Assembly (NCBI GenBank): GCA_049589355.1
Contig: JBAWAP010000083.1
Coordinates: forward strand, 1-47,107
Direction: 5' to 3'
Source: JBAWAP01 sp049589355
GTDB taxonomy: Bacteria > Chloroflexota > Anaerolineae > VGOG01
Length of the DNA stretch: 47,107 bases
Both the position numbers and the translations under genes were made by a program. The notes below the pieces were generated by a model that did no database searches, was not told where the DNA came from, and saw only the letters and a list, made by a program, of their open reading frames with translations. Positions 1-10,192 of this stretch are shown here, piece after piece. Numbering within the stretch: the stretch's first letter is position 1; the number at the start of each line of letters is the position of its first letter.

Positions 1-315
1 GTCACCTGGATGATTCCGGTGCTCGTTTTAGGGGTGCCTATCTTCGACACCACCCTGGTAGTAGTCTCCCGCCTGCGCCGAGGTCTCAACCCCACCACTC
101 ACCCAGGCAAAGATCACCTCTCCCATCGGCTGGTGGCTATGGGGTTAAGTCAGCGGGAAGCGGTGCTGGCTATCTATTTGATCTGCGGTGCATTAGGTGT
201 GTTGGCCATCTTCTTGACCCAGGCCGGCACTGTTGAGGGATATGTTATCGGAGCAGTGGTGACTCTTGTGGGCTTGTTTGGGCTGTGGAGGCTAGAGCAG
301 GTTGACGGATTATAG
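1..315 (+). CDS. Polyprenyl-phosphate sugar-1-phosphate transferase, C-terminal part (5' truncated by window edge)
   Basis: The reading frame is open from base 1, so the gene starts outside the window. The visible ~104 residues hold a membrane segment, then VPIFDTTLVVVSRLRRG and HPGKDHLSHRL, the cytosolic histidine/aspartate-rich loop of the MraY/WecA/TagO family, followed by two further hydrophobic segments. Known members move a sugar-1-phosphate (often GlcNAc-1-P) from a UDP-sugar to undecaprenyl phosphate at the inner face of the membrane. The next gene, uppS, makes the lipid carrier and overlaps it by 14 bp, which fits a shared role in cell-surface polysaccharide synthesis. The exact sugar cannot be told from this fragment. 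Confidence 0.88.
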   Translation, partial: VTWMIPVLVLGVPIFDTTLVVVSRLRRGLNPTTHPGKDHLSHRLVAMGLSQREAVLAIYLICGALGVLAIFLTQAGTVEGYVIGAVVTLVGLFGLWRLEQVDGL

Positions 316-1054
316 ACCAAGGTTGGCGCAAATGCAGAGGAAAGGAATCACGAGATTGGAGAGGATCCCTCGTCACATAGGCATCGTTATGGACGGCAAC
401 GGACGCTGGGCCAAAAAGCGGAGATTGCCGCGCTTGATGGGGCATCGAGCAGGCACAGAGAATACTCGCCGGGTGATCAGGGCTTGTGGGGAGTTCGGGA
501 TCAAGATCGTGACCCTCTATGGCTTTTCCACGGAGAACTGGCAGCGACCAAAGGATGAAGTGGAGGGATTGTTTAACATTTTCGAGGGTGCTATTGACCG
601 GGAGGTGCCGGAACTATACCGAAATGGAGTTCGTTTGCGCCATCTTGGCCGCACGGAGGGGCTGCCAGACAGATTGGTCCAGAAGATAGAGAGCGCGATG
701 GAGCTAACCAAAGACAACGATCGTTTGATTCTTAACCTGGCCTTCAACTACGGTGGGCGGGCGGAGATTGTGGATGCCACGCGGTGTATCATAGCTGAGG
801 GAATAGACCCCGCAGCCATAGACGAAGCGCTCTTTAGCAGCTATCTTTACACGGCAGACCTGCCCGATCTCGACCTGGTCATCCGTACCGGGGGCGAGAT
901 GCGCCTCTCTAACTTCCTCCTCTGGCAGACGGCCTACGCTGAGTACTACGCCACTCCCACCTTCTGGCCCGACTTCGACGAGGCAGAGCTTGAGAAAGCC
1001 CTGCTTGCCTATAGCCAGAGGACGAGAAAGTTTGGTAAGCTGATTGAAGAGTAG
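302..1054 (+). CDS. uppS: Isoprenyl transferase (undecaprenyl diphosphate synthase)
   Basis: Cis-prenyltransferase that extends farnesyl diphosphate with isopentenyl diphosphates to the C55 carrier used for peptidoglycan and surface glycans. Clear family motifs in order: MDGNGRWA (substrate-binding Asp), HRAG, FSTENW, FNYGGRAEI, and the C-terminal RTGGE followed by RLSNFLLWQ. Length (250 aa from TTG at 302) is normal. The TTG start overlaps the upstream transferase by 14 bp; an ATG at 332 gives a 240-residue protein starting just ahead of the first conserved block and is an equally good start. It overlaps the following DedA gene by 11 bp, so the first three genes are probably co-transcribed. 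Confidence 0.95.
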   Translation: MTDYRPRLAQMQRKGITRLERIPRHIGIVMDGNGRWAKKRRLPRLMGHRAGTENTRRVIRACGEFGIKIVTLYGFSTENWQRPKDEVEGLFNIFEGAIDREVPELYRNGVRLRHLGRTEGLPDRLVQKIESAMELTKDNDRLILNLAFNYGGRAEIVDATRCIIAEGIDPAAIDEALFSSYLYTADLPDLDLVIRTGGEMRLSNFLLWQTAYAEYYATPTFWPDFDEAELEKALLAYSQRTRKFGKLIEE

Positions 1055-1616
1055 CGCCACGCAAGAAGCAACGCAAAGAAAGAGATTATATCAACGACTT
1101 GGAGCGGTGGTTTTGGCTGTCGTCGTCACCTTGGCCATCGCTCTCTTTCGCGATAAGTTAGCCCGTTTTGAGCACTATGGCTATCCCGGTGTCTTTTTAA
1201 TCAGTCTGCTGGGGAACGCCACCGTGATTCTGCCTGCCCCTAGCCTGGCCGTGGTTTTCGGCATGGGTGGGGTGCTAAATCCCCTCTTCGTTGGGCTGGT
1301 AGCTGGCGTCGGCGAGGCCCTGGGCGAACTGACGGGTTACCTGGCTGGCTATGGGGGTCGCGCTGTGATCGAGGACCGGGAGATGTACGGTCGGCTGGAG
1401 AGATGGATGCAGCGCAATGGCTCAGCCACCATCTTCGTTCTCTCGGTTATCCCCAACCCGGTCTTCGACCTGGCAGGCATCGCCGCTGGCGTTCTGCGCT
1501 TTCCGCTGCAGCGGTTCTTGCTAAGCTGTTGGGTAGGCAAGACGATCAAAACCACCTGCTTCGCCTTCGTTGGATGGAAAGTCTTCCCCGTGATCGAAAG
1601 ATTCTTAGGTGGTTGA
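1044..1616 (+). CDS. DedA/VTT-domain integral membrane protein
   Basis: 190-residue protein with an N-terminal transmembrane helix (about residues 18-36) and a VTT (SNARE-associated, DedA) domain. The re-entrant-loop signature is visible as GNATVILPAPS near residue 60, then G-GEALGELTGYLAGYGGR, and the second loop VIPNPVFDLAGIAAG. DedA proteins are linked to lipid-carrier recycling and membrane homeostasis, and some flip undecaprenyl phosphate or phospholipids; the adjacent uppS supports a carrier-recycling role here, by inference. The start is TTG at 1044 overlapping uppS. The stop codon lies inside the -35 box of the promoter at 1613-1641. Confidence 0.85.
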   Translation: MKSSATQEATQRKRLYQRLGAVVLAVVVTLAIALFRDKLARFEHYGYPGVFLISLLGNATVILPAPSLAVVFGMGGVLNPLFVGLVAGVGEALGELTGYLAGYGGRAVIEDREMYGRLERWMQRNGSATIFVLSVIPNPVFDLAGIAAGVLRFPLQRFLLSCWVGKTIKTTCFAFVGWKVFPVIERFLGG

Positions 1617-1641
1617 CATTTTCTGGGATATGGGTTAGAAT
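1604..1641 (+). promoter_or_regulatory. Promoter, copy 1 of a duplicated block (TTGACA-17-TAGAAT)
   Basis: TTGACA at 1613-1618 and TAGAAT at 1636-1641 are separated by exactly 17 bp. The 29 bp at 1604-1632 recur without mismatch at 4025-4053, and weaker similarity extends on both sides, including the end of the DedA gene. This copy would drive the Thr-Pro-rich surface protein at 1744. Confidence 0.75.
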
Positions 1642-1743
1642 CATTGAAAGACAGGAAAAGATAAAGGGCCCCCCCCCTTTACTTCCCGGAAGGGATGTGG
1701 AGCTTAGTCCCTTGATTCTCATCGTAGCAAAGGAGTTTAGGAA

Positions 1744-3948
1744 ATGGCTAGGAACAAAGGGCTAGCTATAGCAGTAGCAGTTGTTTTGAGCCTTCTCGGG
1801 ATCTGGTCGGTAATGGTGGCGGCTTCGATTGGAGAGTTGGAGTTTGTGGGCTTTCCCAGTGAAATCACCGTCACAGGCGAGGAAGTTCAGCTCGAAGGCT
1901 GGTTGAAATTCAACGAGAGAGAACACTCCTATGCCAAGAATATTCACTTGTGGGTAAGTGGACATGAGGGGCAAATTGAGCCGGACTTCATAGTGGGCCC
2001 GCTGTACGACGGGGAGATGGCTTCAATCACCGCTTATCTCAACGGAGTCCCTGGGGTCGCAACCTTGCACGCTGACGACCCCCGTTGTCCATACGGGAGC
2101 TGGACCATCCAACTCATAGGGGCAACCCCGACGAGCACGCCAACAAGTACACCTACCTCGACCAACACACCTATCAGTACTCCCACACCGACAAATACGC
2201 CCACTTCCACCTCGACGCCGACCGACACGCCCACACCGGTTCCCAAGCTGGGCGTGCCCATCCAGGTGCCCGTCATCCAGGCTGAGGAAGGCTGGGAGAC
2301 TTGGATACAGATGCAGAATGTGGGCCATTTGCCAACTGGGGCCATCATGTTCCTGTGGGGGGATCACTCCGACTCGTGCCCCCCCAACGACCCTGGCCCC
2401 ATAGCTAGCCTATGTTCTGACCCCATTCCTCCTGGCAGCTCCTGGACGGTGAGCGGGGATGCCCTGGCCGGAGCGAGGGCGGCTATAGTCTATCCAGTCT
2501 CGCTGGATCAATTGGATACGAAATGCGAGGAGGCCAACAGTGCTGTGGGCGATTCCTCTGCCTGGCGTATTTGGACGGAACAGTGGGAAGCTGAGGCCAG
2601 GGGCGGACCCCTGGCGGTGACGGTCAACCGGATGGGGCCCGACGCCGATGGCATCACCGTCTCCAGCTCCTATACCGGCATCTCAGAGGAGATAGGGGGA
2701 GAAAGCCCCCAATTCGCTTACTTCGCCCCTCTGAGCAAGAGGGCGTATCACGGCTTTGACACCGAGCTCAATATCCAGAACTCCGGCCAGGTTTGTACAT
2801 CGGTGTGGATCTACTATCAAGGGCAGGAGACCTGTCAGCCTGAGTATGCTCAACACATCGAGCAAGTGGCGCCGGGCGAGACCTATCGCACAGCCGTGCC
2901 TGAGGCTTTAGGCGATGGCTGGCTGGGGTCAGCCTCAATCAGGGCCAGCGTACCTCTGGGCATCGTCGTGGACGAATGGGGCCAGGGCATGCTACTCACC
3001 CATTGGTTGCCATTGTTAGAGGAGGCCAGCGGCTCCTTAGTCAGCTATGCGCCCTTGGTTTATCTCGATCAAGGCTGGAGTGCTGGTATCCAAGTGCGGA
3101 ACCTGGGCCAGACGGGGCAGCCCACCTTCGTTACAGTGAAGTTCCTCGACAATAACGGTGCTCCTGTCCTCTCCCTAAGCGATTGGGTCTGCGACGGCGG
3201 TTCCCAGACCTTCTATGTCCCGGCCTTCGATGAAATGCCTGGTCGGCTCATAGGCACAGCGGTGATCGAATCGCAAAGCCATGTCCTGCCGCCAGCGGGA
3301 GACGAGATCCCTGGATCGCCGATTTGCGCCGTGGTAGAGCTGTTCAACGCTAGCACGGGACAAGGGATGGGCTACAATGCCATACCGCAGGATCAAGCGG
3401 AGGGAATGGAGGCCATTGCCTTGCCCCTCCTAGTGAAGAACGGTCGGGGCGGGAGCTCAGAGGTTGCCATTCGCAATAACTCAGCTCAAAACAGGCTGCA
3501 CATCGCGCTGGACATCTACGATGGAGGTAGTCTGTTAACCAGTGTGCCCCTGACGATCGAACCCAGCCGCGTGAGCTACGTCAGACTAGACGACCTGGGC
3601 GAGCTGCCTGATGCCTTCATTGGTTCGGGTGTGATACGGGTCACCTCGGTGGAGGGGGGCGGGCTGCCCATGCCTGCTGCGGTGGTAGTGGAGAGAGCCA
3701 GCGGCAGCGGCGATTTGACCAGGGGCTGGGAAGGCATCCCGTTGATTGGTGGCTATCACTATAATCCGATGACCACACCAACTGCCACACCGACAGCTAC
3801 CAACACCCCGACGCCCACGCCGACGGCCACGGCGACACCCACGATGACCAATACACCCGAGCGGACGCCGACCTGTACACCGACAGCCACGCCGACGCAC
3901 AAGCCGACACTGAAACAGATATACCTGCCAGTCATCACGAAAAGCTAA
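1744..3948 (+). CDS. Secreted Thr/Pro-stalk surface protein, function unknown
   Basis: 734 residues starting at ATG 1744 after an AAAGGAG ribosome site. The N-terminus has a basic start and a hydrophobic helix (about residues 7-27) typical of a Sec signal. A Thr-Pro-Ser stalk lies near residues 128-167 (repeats of the type TPTSTPT) and a second one near 675-722. Between them are several similar all-beta blocks with patterns like VRNLGQTG, QNSGQVC and RNNSAQN, suggesting repeated immunoglobulin-like or adhesin-like domains. The protein ends in IYLPVITKS, a tail seen on many exported Chloroflexota proteins. I do not recognise an enzymatic motif; a cell-envelope or adhesion role is inferred. It is framed by the duplicated promoter block and may be a recent insertion. 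Confidence 0.8.
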   Translation: MARNKGLAIAVAVVLSLLGIWSVMVAASIGELEFVGFPSEITVTGEEVQLEGWLKFNEREHSYAKNIHLWVSGHEGQIEPDFIVGPLYDGEMASITAYLNGVPGVATLHADDPRCPYGSWTIQLIGATPTSTPTSTPTSTNTPISTPTPTNTPTSTSTPTDTPTPVPKLGVPIQVPVIQAEEGWETWIQMQNVGHLPTGAIMFLWGDHSDSCPPNDPGPIASLCSDPIPPGSSWTVSGDALAGARAAIVYPVSLDQLDTKCEEANSAVGDSSAWRIWTEQWEAEARGGPLAVTVNRMGPDADGITVSSSYTGISEEIGGESPQFAYFAPLSKRAYHGFDTELNIQNSGQVCTSVWIYYQGQETCQPEYAQHIEQVAPGETYRTAVPEALGDGWLGSASIRASVPLGIVVDEWGQGMLLTHWLPLLEEASGSLVSYAPLVYLDQGWSAGIQVRNLGQTGQPTFVTVKFLDNNGAPVLSLSDWVCDGGSQTFYVPAFDEMPGRLIGTAVIESQSHVLPPAGDEIPGSPICAVVELFNASTGQGMGYNAIPQDQAEGMEAIALPLLVKNGRGGSSEVAIRNNSAQNRLHIALDIYDGGSLLTSVPLTIEPSRVSYVRLDDLGELPDAFIGSGVIRVTSVEGGGLPMPAAVVVERASGSGDLTRGWEGIPLIGGYHYNPMTTPTATPTATNTPTPTPTATATPTMTNTPERTPTCTPTATPTHKPTLKQIYLPVITKS

Positions 3949-4024
3949 CAGCAGTAACAATGGGCGGGTGAACTCAAATGATGGAGCAAAGATGTCAAAG
4001 ACCTGCGATCTACATCAAAGAAGA

Positions 4025-4062
4025 CTTAGGTGGTTGACATTTTCTGGGATATGAACTAGAAT
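4025..4062 (+). promoter_or_regulatory. Promoter, copy 2 of the duplicated block, upstream of the valine T-box
   Basis: TTGACA at 4034-4039 and TAGAAT at 4057-4062 with 17 bp between them; 4025-4053 is identical to 1604-1632. It lies about 160 bp ahead of the T-box stem I and is the best promoter for the T-box/toxin-antitoxin/valS transcript. Confidence 0.75.
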
Positions 4063-4076
4063 CATTAAAAAAAGCG

Positions 4077-4198
4077 GTAACTGCTCAGCCTTGGCAGATT
4101 TGGACGCTTTTGGTGTCACCCTGAGCGAAGCGAAGGGTCTCGTTCTTCGCACAAACGAGATTCTTCGCTTCGCTCAGAATGACAGGCTGAGCAGTTAC
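4077..4198. repeat. 122-bp hairpin repeat element with 15-bp perfect terminal inverted repeats
   Basis: The ends GTAACTGCTCAGCCT (4077-4091) and AGGCTGAGCAGTTAC (4184-4198) are perfect inverted copies, and the interior is itself largely self-complementary around GCGAAGCGAAG motifs. A relative with the same terminal sequence lies at 42837-42948. It sits between the promoter and the T-box, so it is transcribed in that leader. No coding capacity is evident. Confidence 0.8.
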
Positions 4199-4214
4199 AA
4201 AAAGCGAAAGACGG

Positions 4215-4503
4215 TGAACAGGAGGAGTAGGTGGATCGGACCTGGTAGAGAAGAGGAGTCGTCGGCTGAAAGCTCCTCGCAGGGATGCCCGCCGAAGGTT
4301 GCCTGGGAGTCTACTGACTGATGGCAGATGGCTCATAGCCTCTGCGCAGGCCAGTACGGGTAAGCCCGTTACAGCAAAGTGAGAGAACAGCGGATTTGCA
4401 GGATTAGCGGATCGTAATCCGTTAATCCTGGTAATCTGTTGTTAAGTAAGGTGGTACCACGGGAGGTGAGCCTCTCTCGTCCTTAACGGGAGGGGCTCTT
4501 TTG
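4215..4503 (+). promoter_or_regulatory. T-box riboswitch, valine specifier GTT, with terminator
   Basis: Stem I: AGTA at 4226-4229 (specifier-loop 5' side) followed by GGTGG (4230-4234), which pairs with CCGCC (4289-4293); directly after comes GAAG and the specifier GTT (4298-4300, valine) followed by a purine. The antiterminator T-box sequence AAGGTGGTACCACGGG is at 4448-4463. A terminator follows: arm from 4468, arm CGGGAGGGGCTC ending at 4498, then a T run. In known T-boxes an uncharged tRNA, here tRNA-Val, pairs with the specifier and its CCA end stabilises the antiterminator, letting transcription continue. valS lies downstream, but two toxin-antitoxin genes intervene. Confidence 0.93.
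4468..4503 (+). terminator. T-box intrinsic terminator
   Basis: Arms GAGCCTCTCTCG (4468-4479) and CGGGAGGGGCTC (4487-4498) pair with two G-U pairs and are followed by TTTTTG. It competes with the antiterminator formed around 4448-4463. Confidence 0.9.
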
Positions 4504-4523
4504 TTTACAGTGGGGATGGTTAA

Positions 4524-4573
4524 TTGACAAATCAGGCGATTTCCTCTATACTTTATGTGCCACCATAGTGGCA
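4524..4573 (+). promoter_or_regulatory. Promoter and palindromic operator of the RHH/PIN toxin-antitoxin pair
   Basis: TTGACA (4524-4529), 17-bp spacer, TATACT (4547-4552). Immediately downstream is a perfect palindrome TGCCAC-CATA-GTGGCA (4558-4573), covering the likely transcription start. RHH antitoxins usually bind such sites to repress their own operon, so this is the probable autoregulatory operator (inference). This promoter lies just after the T-box terminator, giving the downstream genes a T-box-independent input. Confidence 0.8.
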
Positions 4574-4596
4574 ATCCTTGGATGGAGGTGATCAGA

Positions 4597-4923
4597 ATGG
4601 AGACGGCCAAGCTGACGATACGTTTGCCTAAGCAGCTTCACCAAACCCTGCAGGAACGGGCAGCACAATCGGCGCAGTCGCTGAACAGGGTCATCATTGA
4701 CACCCTTTGGCGAGGGTTGGAGCGCAAGATGGCTGAGCCCCTTTCAGAATATGAGCGCACGATGGCCGCTATCCGCAAGACGGGACTGGTGACGACCCTG
4801 GGACCTGCATGGGATAAGTATATCGAAGCGGCCGAAGACGTGAGCGTGGAAGAGGTGCGCCAGATGTGGGAAGGTCTTCCTCCCCTTTCAGAAGACATCA
4901 TCGCTGATCGAGGAGAAAGATAA
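4597..4923 (+). CDS. Ribbon-helix-helix antitoxin (VapB-like)
   Basis: 108 residues from ATG 4597, preceded by GGAGGTG. The N-terminus TAKLTIRLPKQLHQTL with the following helix SAQSLNRVIIDTLWRGL is a ribbon-helix-helix DNA-binding fold. The C-terminal half is acidic and would wrap the toxin. Stop and next start overlap (TAATG), showing translational coupling to the PIN toxin. A longer frame opens at 4555, but that start lies inside the promoter/operator and is rejected. The pair sits between the T-box and valS. Role: neutralise the PIN toxin and repress the operon through the palindrome at 4558-4573, by analogy with VapBC systems. Confidence 0.85.
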   Translation: METAKLTIRLPKQLHQTLQERAAQSAQSLNRVIIDTLWRGLERKMAEPLSEYERTMAAIRKTGLVTTLGPAWDKYIEAAEDVSVEEVRQMWEGLPPLSEDIIADRGER

Positions 4924-5402
4924 TGGCCACCTACTACTTCGACAGCAGCGGCATCGTGAAGTATTACATCTCTGAACGGGGTAGCCAGTGGGTCACTGGT
5001 ATTATTGACGCGCAAACGAAAGAGGGAAAGCGGCGATACCATATTGCCATTGCCCAGATTGGAATTGTGGAGGTGGCAGCGGCGATAGCCAAGCGCCAAC
5101 GGATGGGCCAAATCTCAAAACGCAAGCAAGAAACGACCTTTGGCCTTTTCTCAAAGCATCACCGGGAGCGATATGCCGTGTTGCGAGCCGGGGATAACAC
5201 CATTGAACTAGCCACTGAGCTTACCCAACAGCATCCGTTACGGGCCTACGATGCCGTTCAACTGGCTACGGCTTTACTCCTCAACAGGAGTCTACTGGCC
5301 GAGGAGTTGCCACCCCTTACCTTCGTTTCCGCTGACGATACCCTCTGCGAAGTGGCGCGGGCGGAGGGGCTGCCGGCCGAGAATCCCAACGAGTACGAAT
5401 AA
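4923..5402 (+). CDS. PIN-domain toxin (VapC-like ribonuclease)
   Basis: 159 residues. PIN-domain acidic residues are visible: Asp7 in YYFDSSGIVKYY, Glu50 in GIVEVAAAI, and Asp in LRAYDAVQLATAL, followed by FVSADDTLCEVARAEGL, the usual C-terminal strand. PIN toxins are Mg-dependent RNases, many of which cut tRNAs or rRNA. The ATG overlaps the antitoxin stop by one base. valS begins 29 bp after its stop, so readthrough from either the T-box promoter or the toxin-antitoxin promoter would reach valS. Whether the target RNA is related to valine decoding is unknown. Confidence 0.87.
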   Translation: MATYYFDSSGIVKYYISERGSQWVTGIIDAQTKEGKRRYHIAIAQIGIVEVAAAIAKRQRMGQISKRKQETTFGLFSKHHRERYAVLRAGDNTIELATELTQQHPLRAYDAVQLATALLLNRSLLAEELPPLTFVSADDTLCEVARAEGLPAENPNEYE

Positions 5403-5431
5403 CCAAGCAATTTTCGAGGAGGTATCTGTCT

Positions 5432-8306
<2,875 letters not shown>

Positions 8307-8308
<2 letters not shown>

Positions 8309-8406
8309 ACTTCCGAAGTTTCCGTAGTAAGTTCAACCGTGCGCTATTCATTGGCTCAATGCTTATGCTCCATAATGTACAAGCATCGCTGAAACTTCGG
8401 AAGTCT
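8307..8406. repeat. 100-bp element with 16-bp perfect inverted ends (ACTTCCGAAGT family)
   Basis: AGACTTCCGAAGTTTC (8307-8322) and GAAACTTCGGAAGTCT (8391-8406) are exact reverse complements, each itself containing the palindrome ACTTCCGAAGT or ACTTCGGAAGT. It overlaps the valS stop codon and fills the valS-rph gap. The same core recurs as a 35-bp palindrome at 32146-32180. Confidence 0.8.
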
Positions 8407-8427
8407 TGACAAATCTGAGGAGCGACC

Positions 8428-9147
8428 ATGCGAGTTGACGGGCGGAGGAACGACGAGCTCAGGCCGGTGATCATCACGCCAGGCTACGTGCAGTACCCCG
8501 AAGGCTCAGTTTTGATTGAGATGGGTGCCACGCGGGTCATCTGTAACGTGACAGTGGAGGAAAGGGTGCCAGCCTGGCTCCAAAGTCGCAACCAGGGTTG
8601 GGTCACGGCAGAATACGCCCTGTTGCCTCGCTCTACCCACGAGCGTACTCCCCGCGAGACCCTGGGCCTCAGGGGACGCACCCAGGAGATCCGCCGGTTC
8701 ATCGGCCGGAGCCTGCGCGCCGCCGTCAACCTGGAGAAGCTGGGCTGGCGTACCCTGACCGTAGATTGCGACGTCATCCAGGCCGACGGAGGCACCCGCA
8801 CGGCTTCGGTCACTGGTGGCTACGTAGCCCTGGCCATAGCCCTGGATAAGCTCATCCGAGGCGGCCTGCTTCTCCCCGGTGTCCTGAGAACGGCCGTAGC
8901 CGCCGTCAGCGTTGGAGTGGTGAACGGCCAAGCAGTGCTCGACCCCTGCTACGAGGAGGACTCCGTGGCTGAAGTGGACTTCAACGTGGTCATGACTGCC
9001 AAGGGAGAATACGTGGAAGTGCAAGGCACTGCTGAGGGCCAGCCTTTCGCCGGCGAGGTCATCCACGAGCTGCTGGATTTGGCTGCGAGAGGCGCTCGGG
9101 AGCTCTTTGAGCTACAGAGCAAGGTCCTTGCCGCATGGAAGAGTTAA
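8428..9147 (+). CDS. rph: Ribonuclease PH
   Basis: Phosphorolytic 3'-5' exoribonuclease that trims tRNA 3' ends. 239 residues, normal length, ATG 8428 after GAGGAGCG. Family blocks: RVDGRRNDELRPV at the N-terminus, GSVLIEMGATRVICN, GRTQEIRRFIGRSLRA, the catalytic-site DCDVIQADGGTRTASVTGG, and DLDPCYEED-like LDPCYEEDSVAEVDFN. It overlaps nadE by 13 bp, suggesting one transcript. Confidence 0.97.
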   Translation: MRVDGRRNDELRPVIITPGYVQYPEGSVLIEMGATRVICNVTVEERVPAWLQSRNQGWVTAEYALLPRSTHERTPRETLGLRGRTQEIRRFIGRSLRAAVNLEKLGWRTLTVDCDVIQADGGTRTASVTGGYVALAIALDKLIRGGLLLPGVLRTAVAAVSVGVVNGQAVLDPCYEEDSVAEVDFNVVMTAKGEYVEVQGTAEGQPFAGEVIHELLDLAARGARELFELQSKVLAAWKS

Positions 9148-10043
9148 CCATTGATGCCGTAAATCTAGCCGCTCAGCTCGAAGAGTTCATCCGCGTGGGA
9201 GTGGATAACCTCCAGCGCGAGGGAGCCGTCGTGGGCTTGAGCGGTGGGATAGATTCAGCGGTGGTAGCGGCTCTGGCCGCCAGGGCCCTGGGCCCCGAGA
9301 AGGTGCTGGCCCTGCTGATGCCAGACAGGGACAGCGCCCGAACAAGCAGGCGGGATGCTCTCAAGCTGGCCCAGAGGTTGGGGATACGACACAAGACCGT
9401 CGGCCTGACCAAGTTTCTCTTTCTCGTTGGCATCTACTGGAAGCTTCCCCTGTGGCTGCTGGGCCTGCGGCGCTTTCAGGCGAAGCTGGTCCGTCGCTAC
9501 CACGATGGCTTCGTGAAAGAATGGGGGGAGAGCCCCTTTGCTGCCATCATGGTGGGCACGAAGGAACTGCCAGGCCCACTGGTGAATCAAGCCGTGTCCT
9601 ACCATCGGGTGAAGGGACGGCTGCGGGCGATCCTGCTCTACTACTACGCTGAGCTGGAGAACCTCCTGGTTCTGGGAACTTGCAACAAAACGGAGAAGGC
9701 CATCGGCTTCTTCGTCAAGTACGGCGATGCTGCTGCCGACATCGCACCTCTGGAGTCTCTCTATAAAACTCAAGTGCGGCAGTTGGCAGCTTTCCTGGAG
9801 ATTCCCCAGGAGATCATCTCCAAGCCTCCCTCACCCGATCTTCTACCGGGTATCACCGATGAATACGCCATTGGCTTGAGCTACGAAACGCTGGATGAAA
9901 TCCTTTGGCGGCTGGAGGAGGGAATTGATACAGAGGAGATCGCCAGGACATTGGACCTTGAGCGAGATGTCGTAGATTACGTGCGAGAGCTGACGCAGCG
10001 TTCGGCTCACATGCGTGCCCAACCCGAGATACCCTCCTTGTAG
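9135..10043 (+). CDS. nadE: NH3-dependent NAD+ synthetase, with an internal insertion
   Basis: Amidates deamido-NAD to NAD with ATP and ammonia. The ATP-pyrophosphatase P-loop SGGIDSAV is near residues 36-43, and C-terminal landmarks are CNKTEKAIGFFVKYGD, ADIAPLESLYKTQVRQLA and the PPSPDL segment. No glutaminase domain is present, so ammonia or a separate amidotransferase must supply nitrogen. At 302 residues it is longer than the common 240-275: a basic, aromatic insertion (about residues 95-160, GIYWKLPLWLLGLRRFQ and following) sits after the P-loop half. ATG 9135 lies inside rph. Confidence 0.92.
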   Translation: MEELTIDAVNLAAQLEEFIRVGVDNLQREGAVVGLSGGIDSAVVAALAARALGPEKVLALLMPDRDSARTSRRDALKLAQRLGIRHKTVGLTKFLFLVGIYWKLPLWLLGLRRFQAKLVRRYHDGFVKEWGESPFAAIMVGTKELPGPLVNQAVSYHRVKGRLRAILLYYYAELENLLVLGTCNKTEKAIGFFVKYGDAAADIAPLESLYKTQVRQLAAFLEIPQEIISKPPSPDLLPGITDEYAIGLSYETLDEILWRLEEGIDTEEIARTLDLERDVVDYVRELTQRSAHMRAQPEIPSL

Positions 10044-10126
10044 CTCATCTTATCTAGCAGGGGTGCTCTCTCAGCATGGGATACCAATGGCGGTTAGCAT
10101 GACCACCGGTTCTTATCAACCAGGGC

Positions 10127-10155
10127 TTGTGTGGGTTATGCCATCATGGTATAAT
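10127..10155 (+). promoter_or_regulatory. Promoter for the HTH/PIN pair
   Basis: TTGTGT (10127-10132), 17-bp spacer, TATAAT (10150-10155) preceded by TGG, an extended -10. It places the transcription start just upstream of the ATG at 10193 and argues against the TTG start at 10127. Confidence 0.65.
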
Positions 10156-10192
10156 TATAATTAAGGTACATTCAGGAATAGCGAGGTATTTT

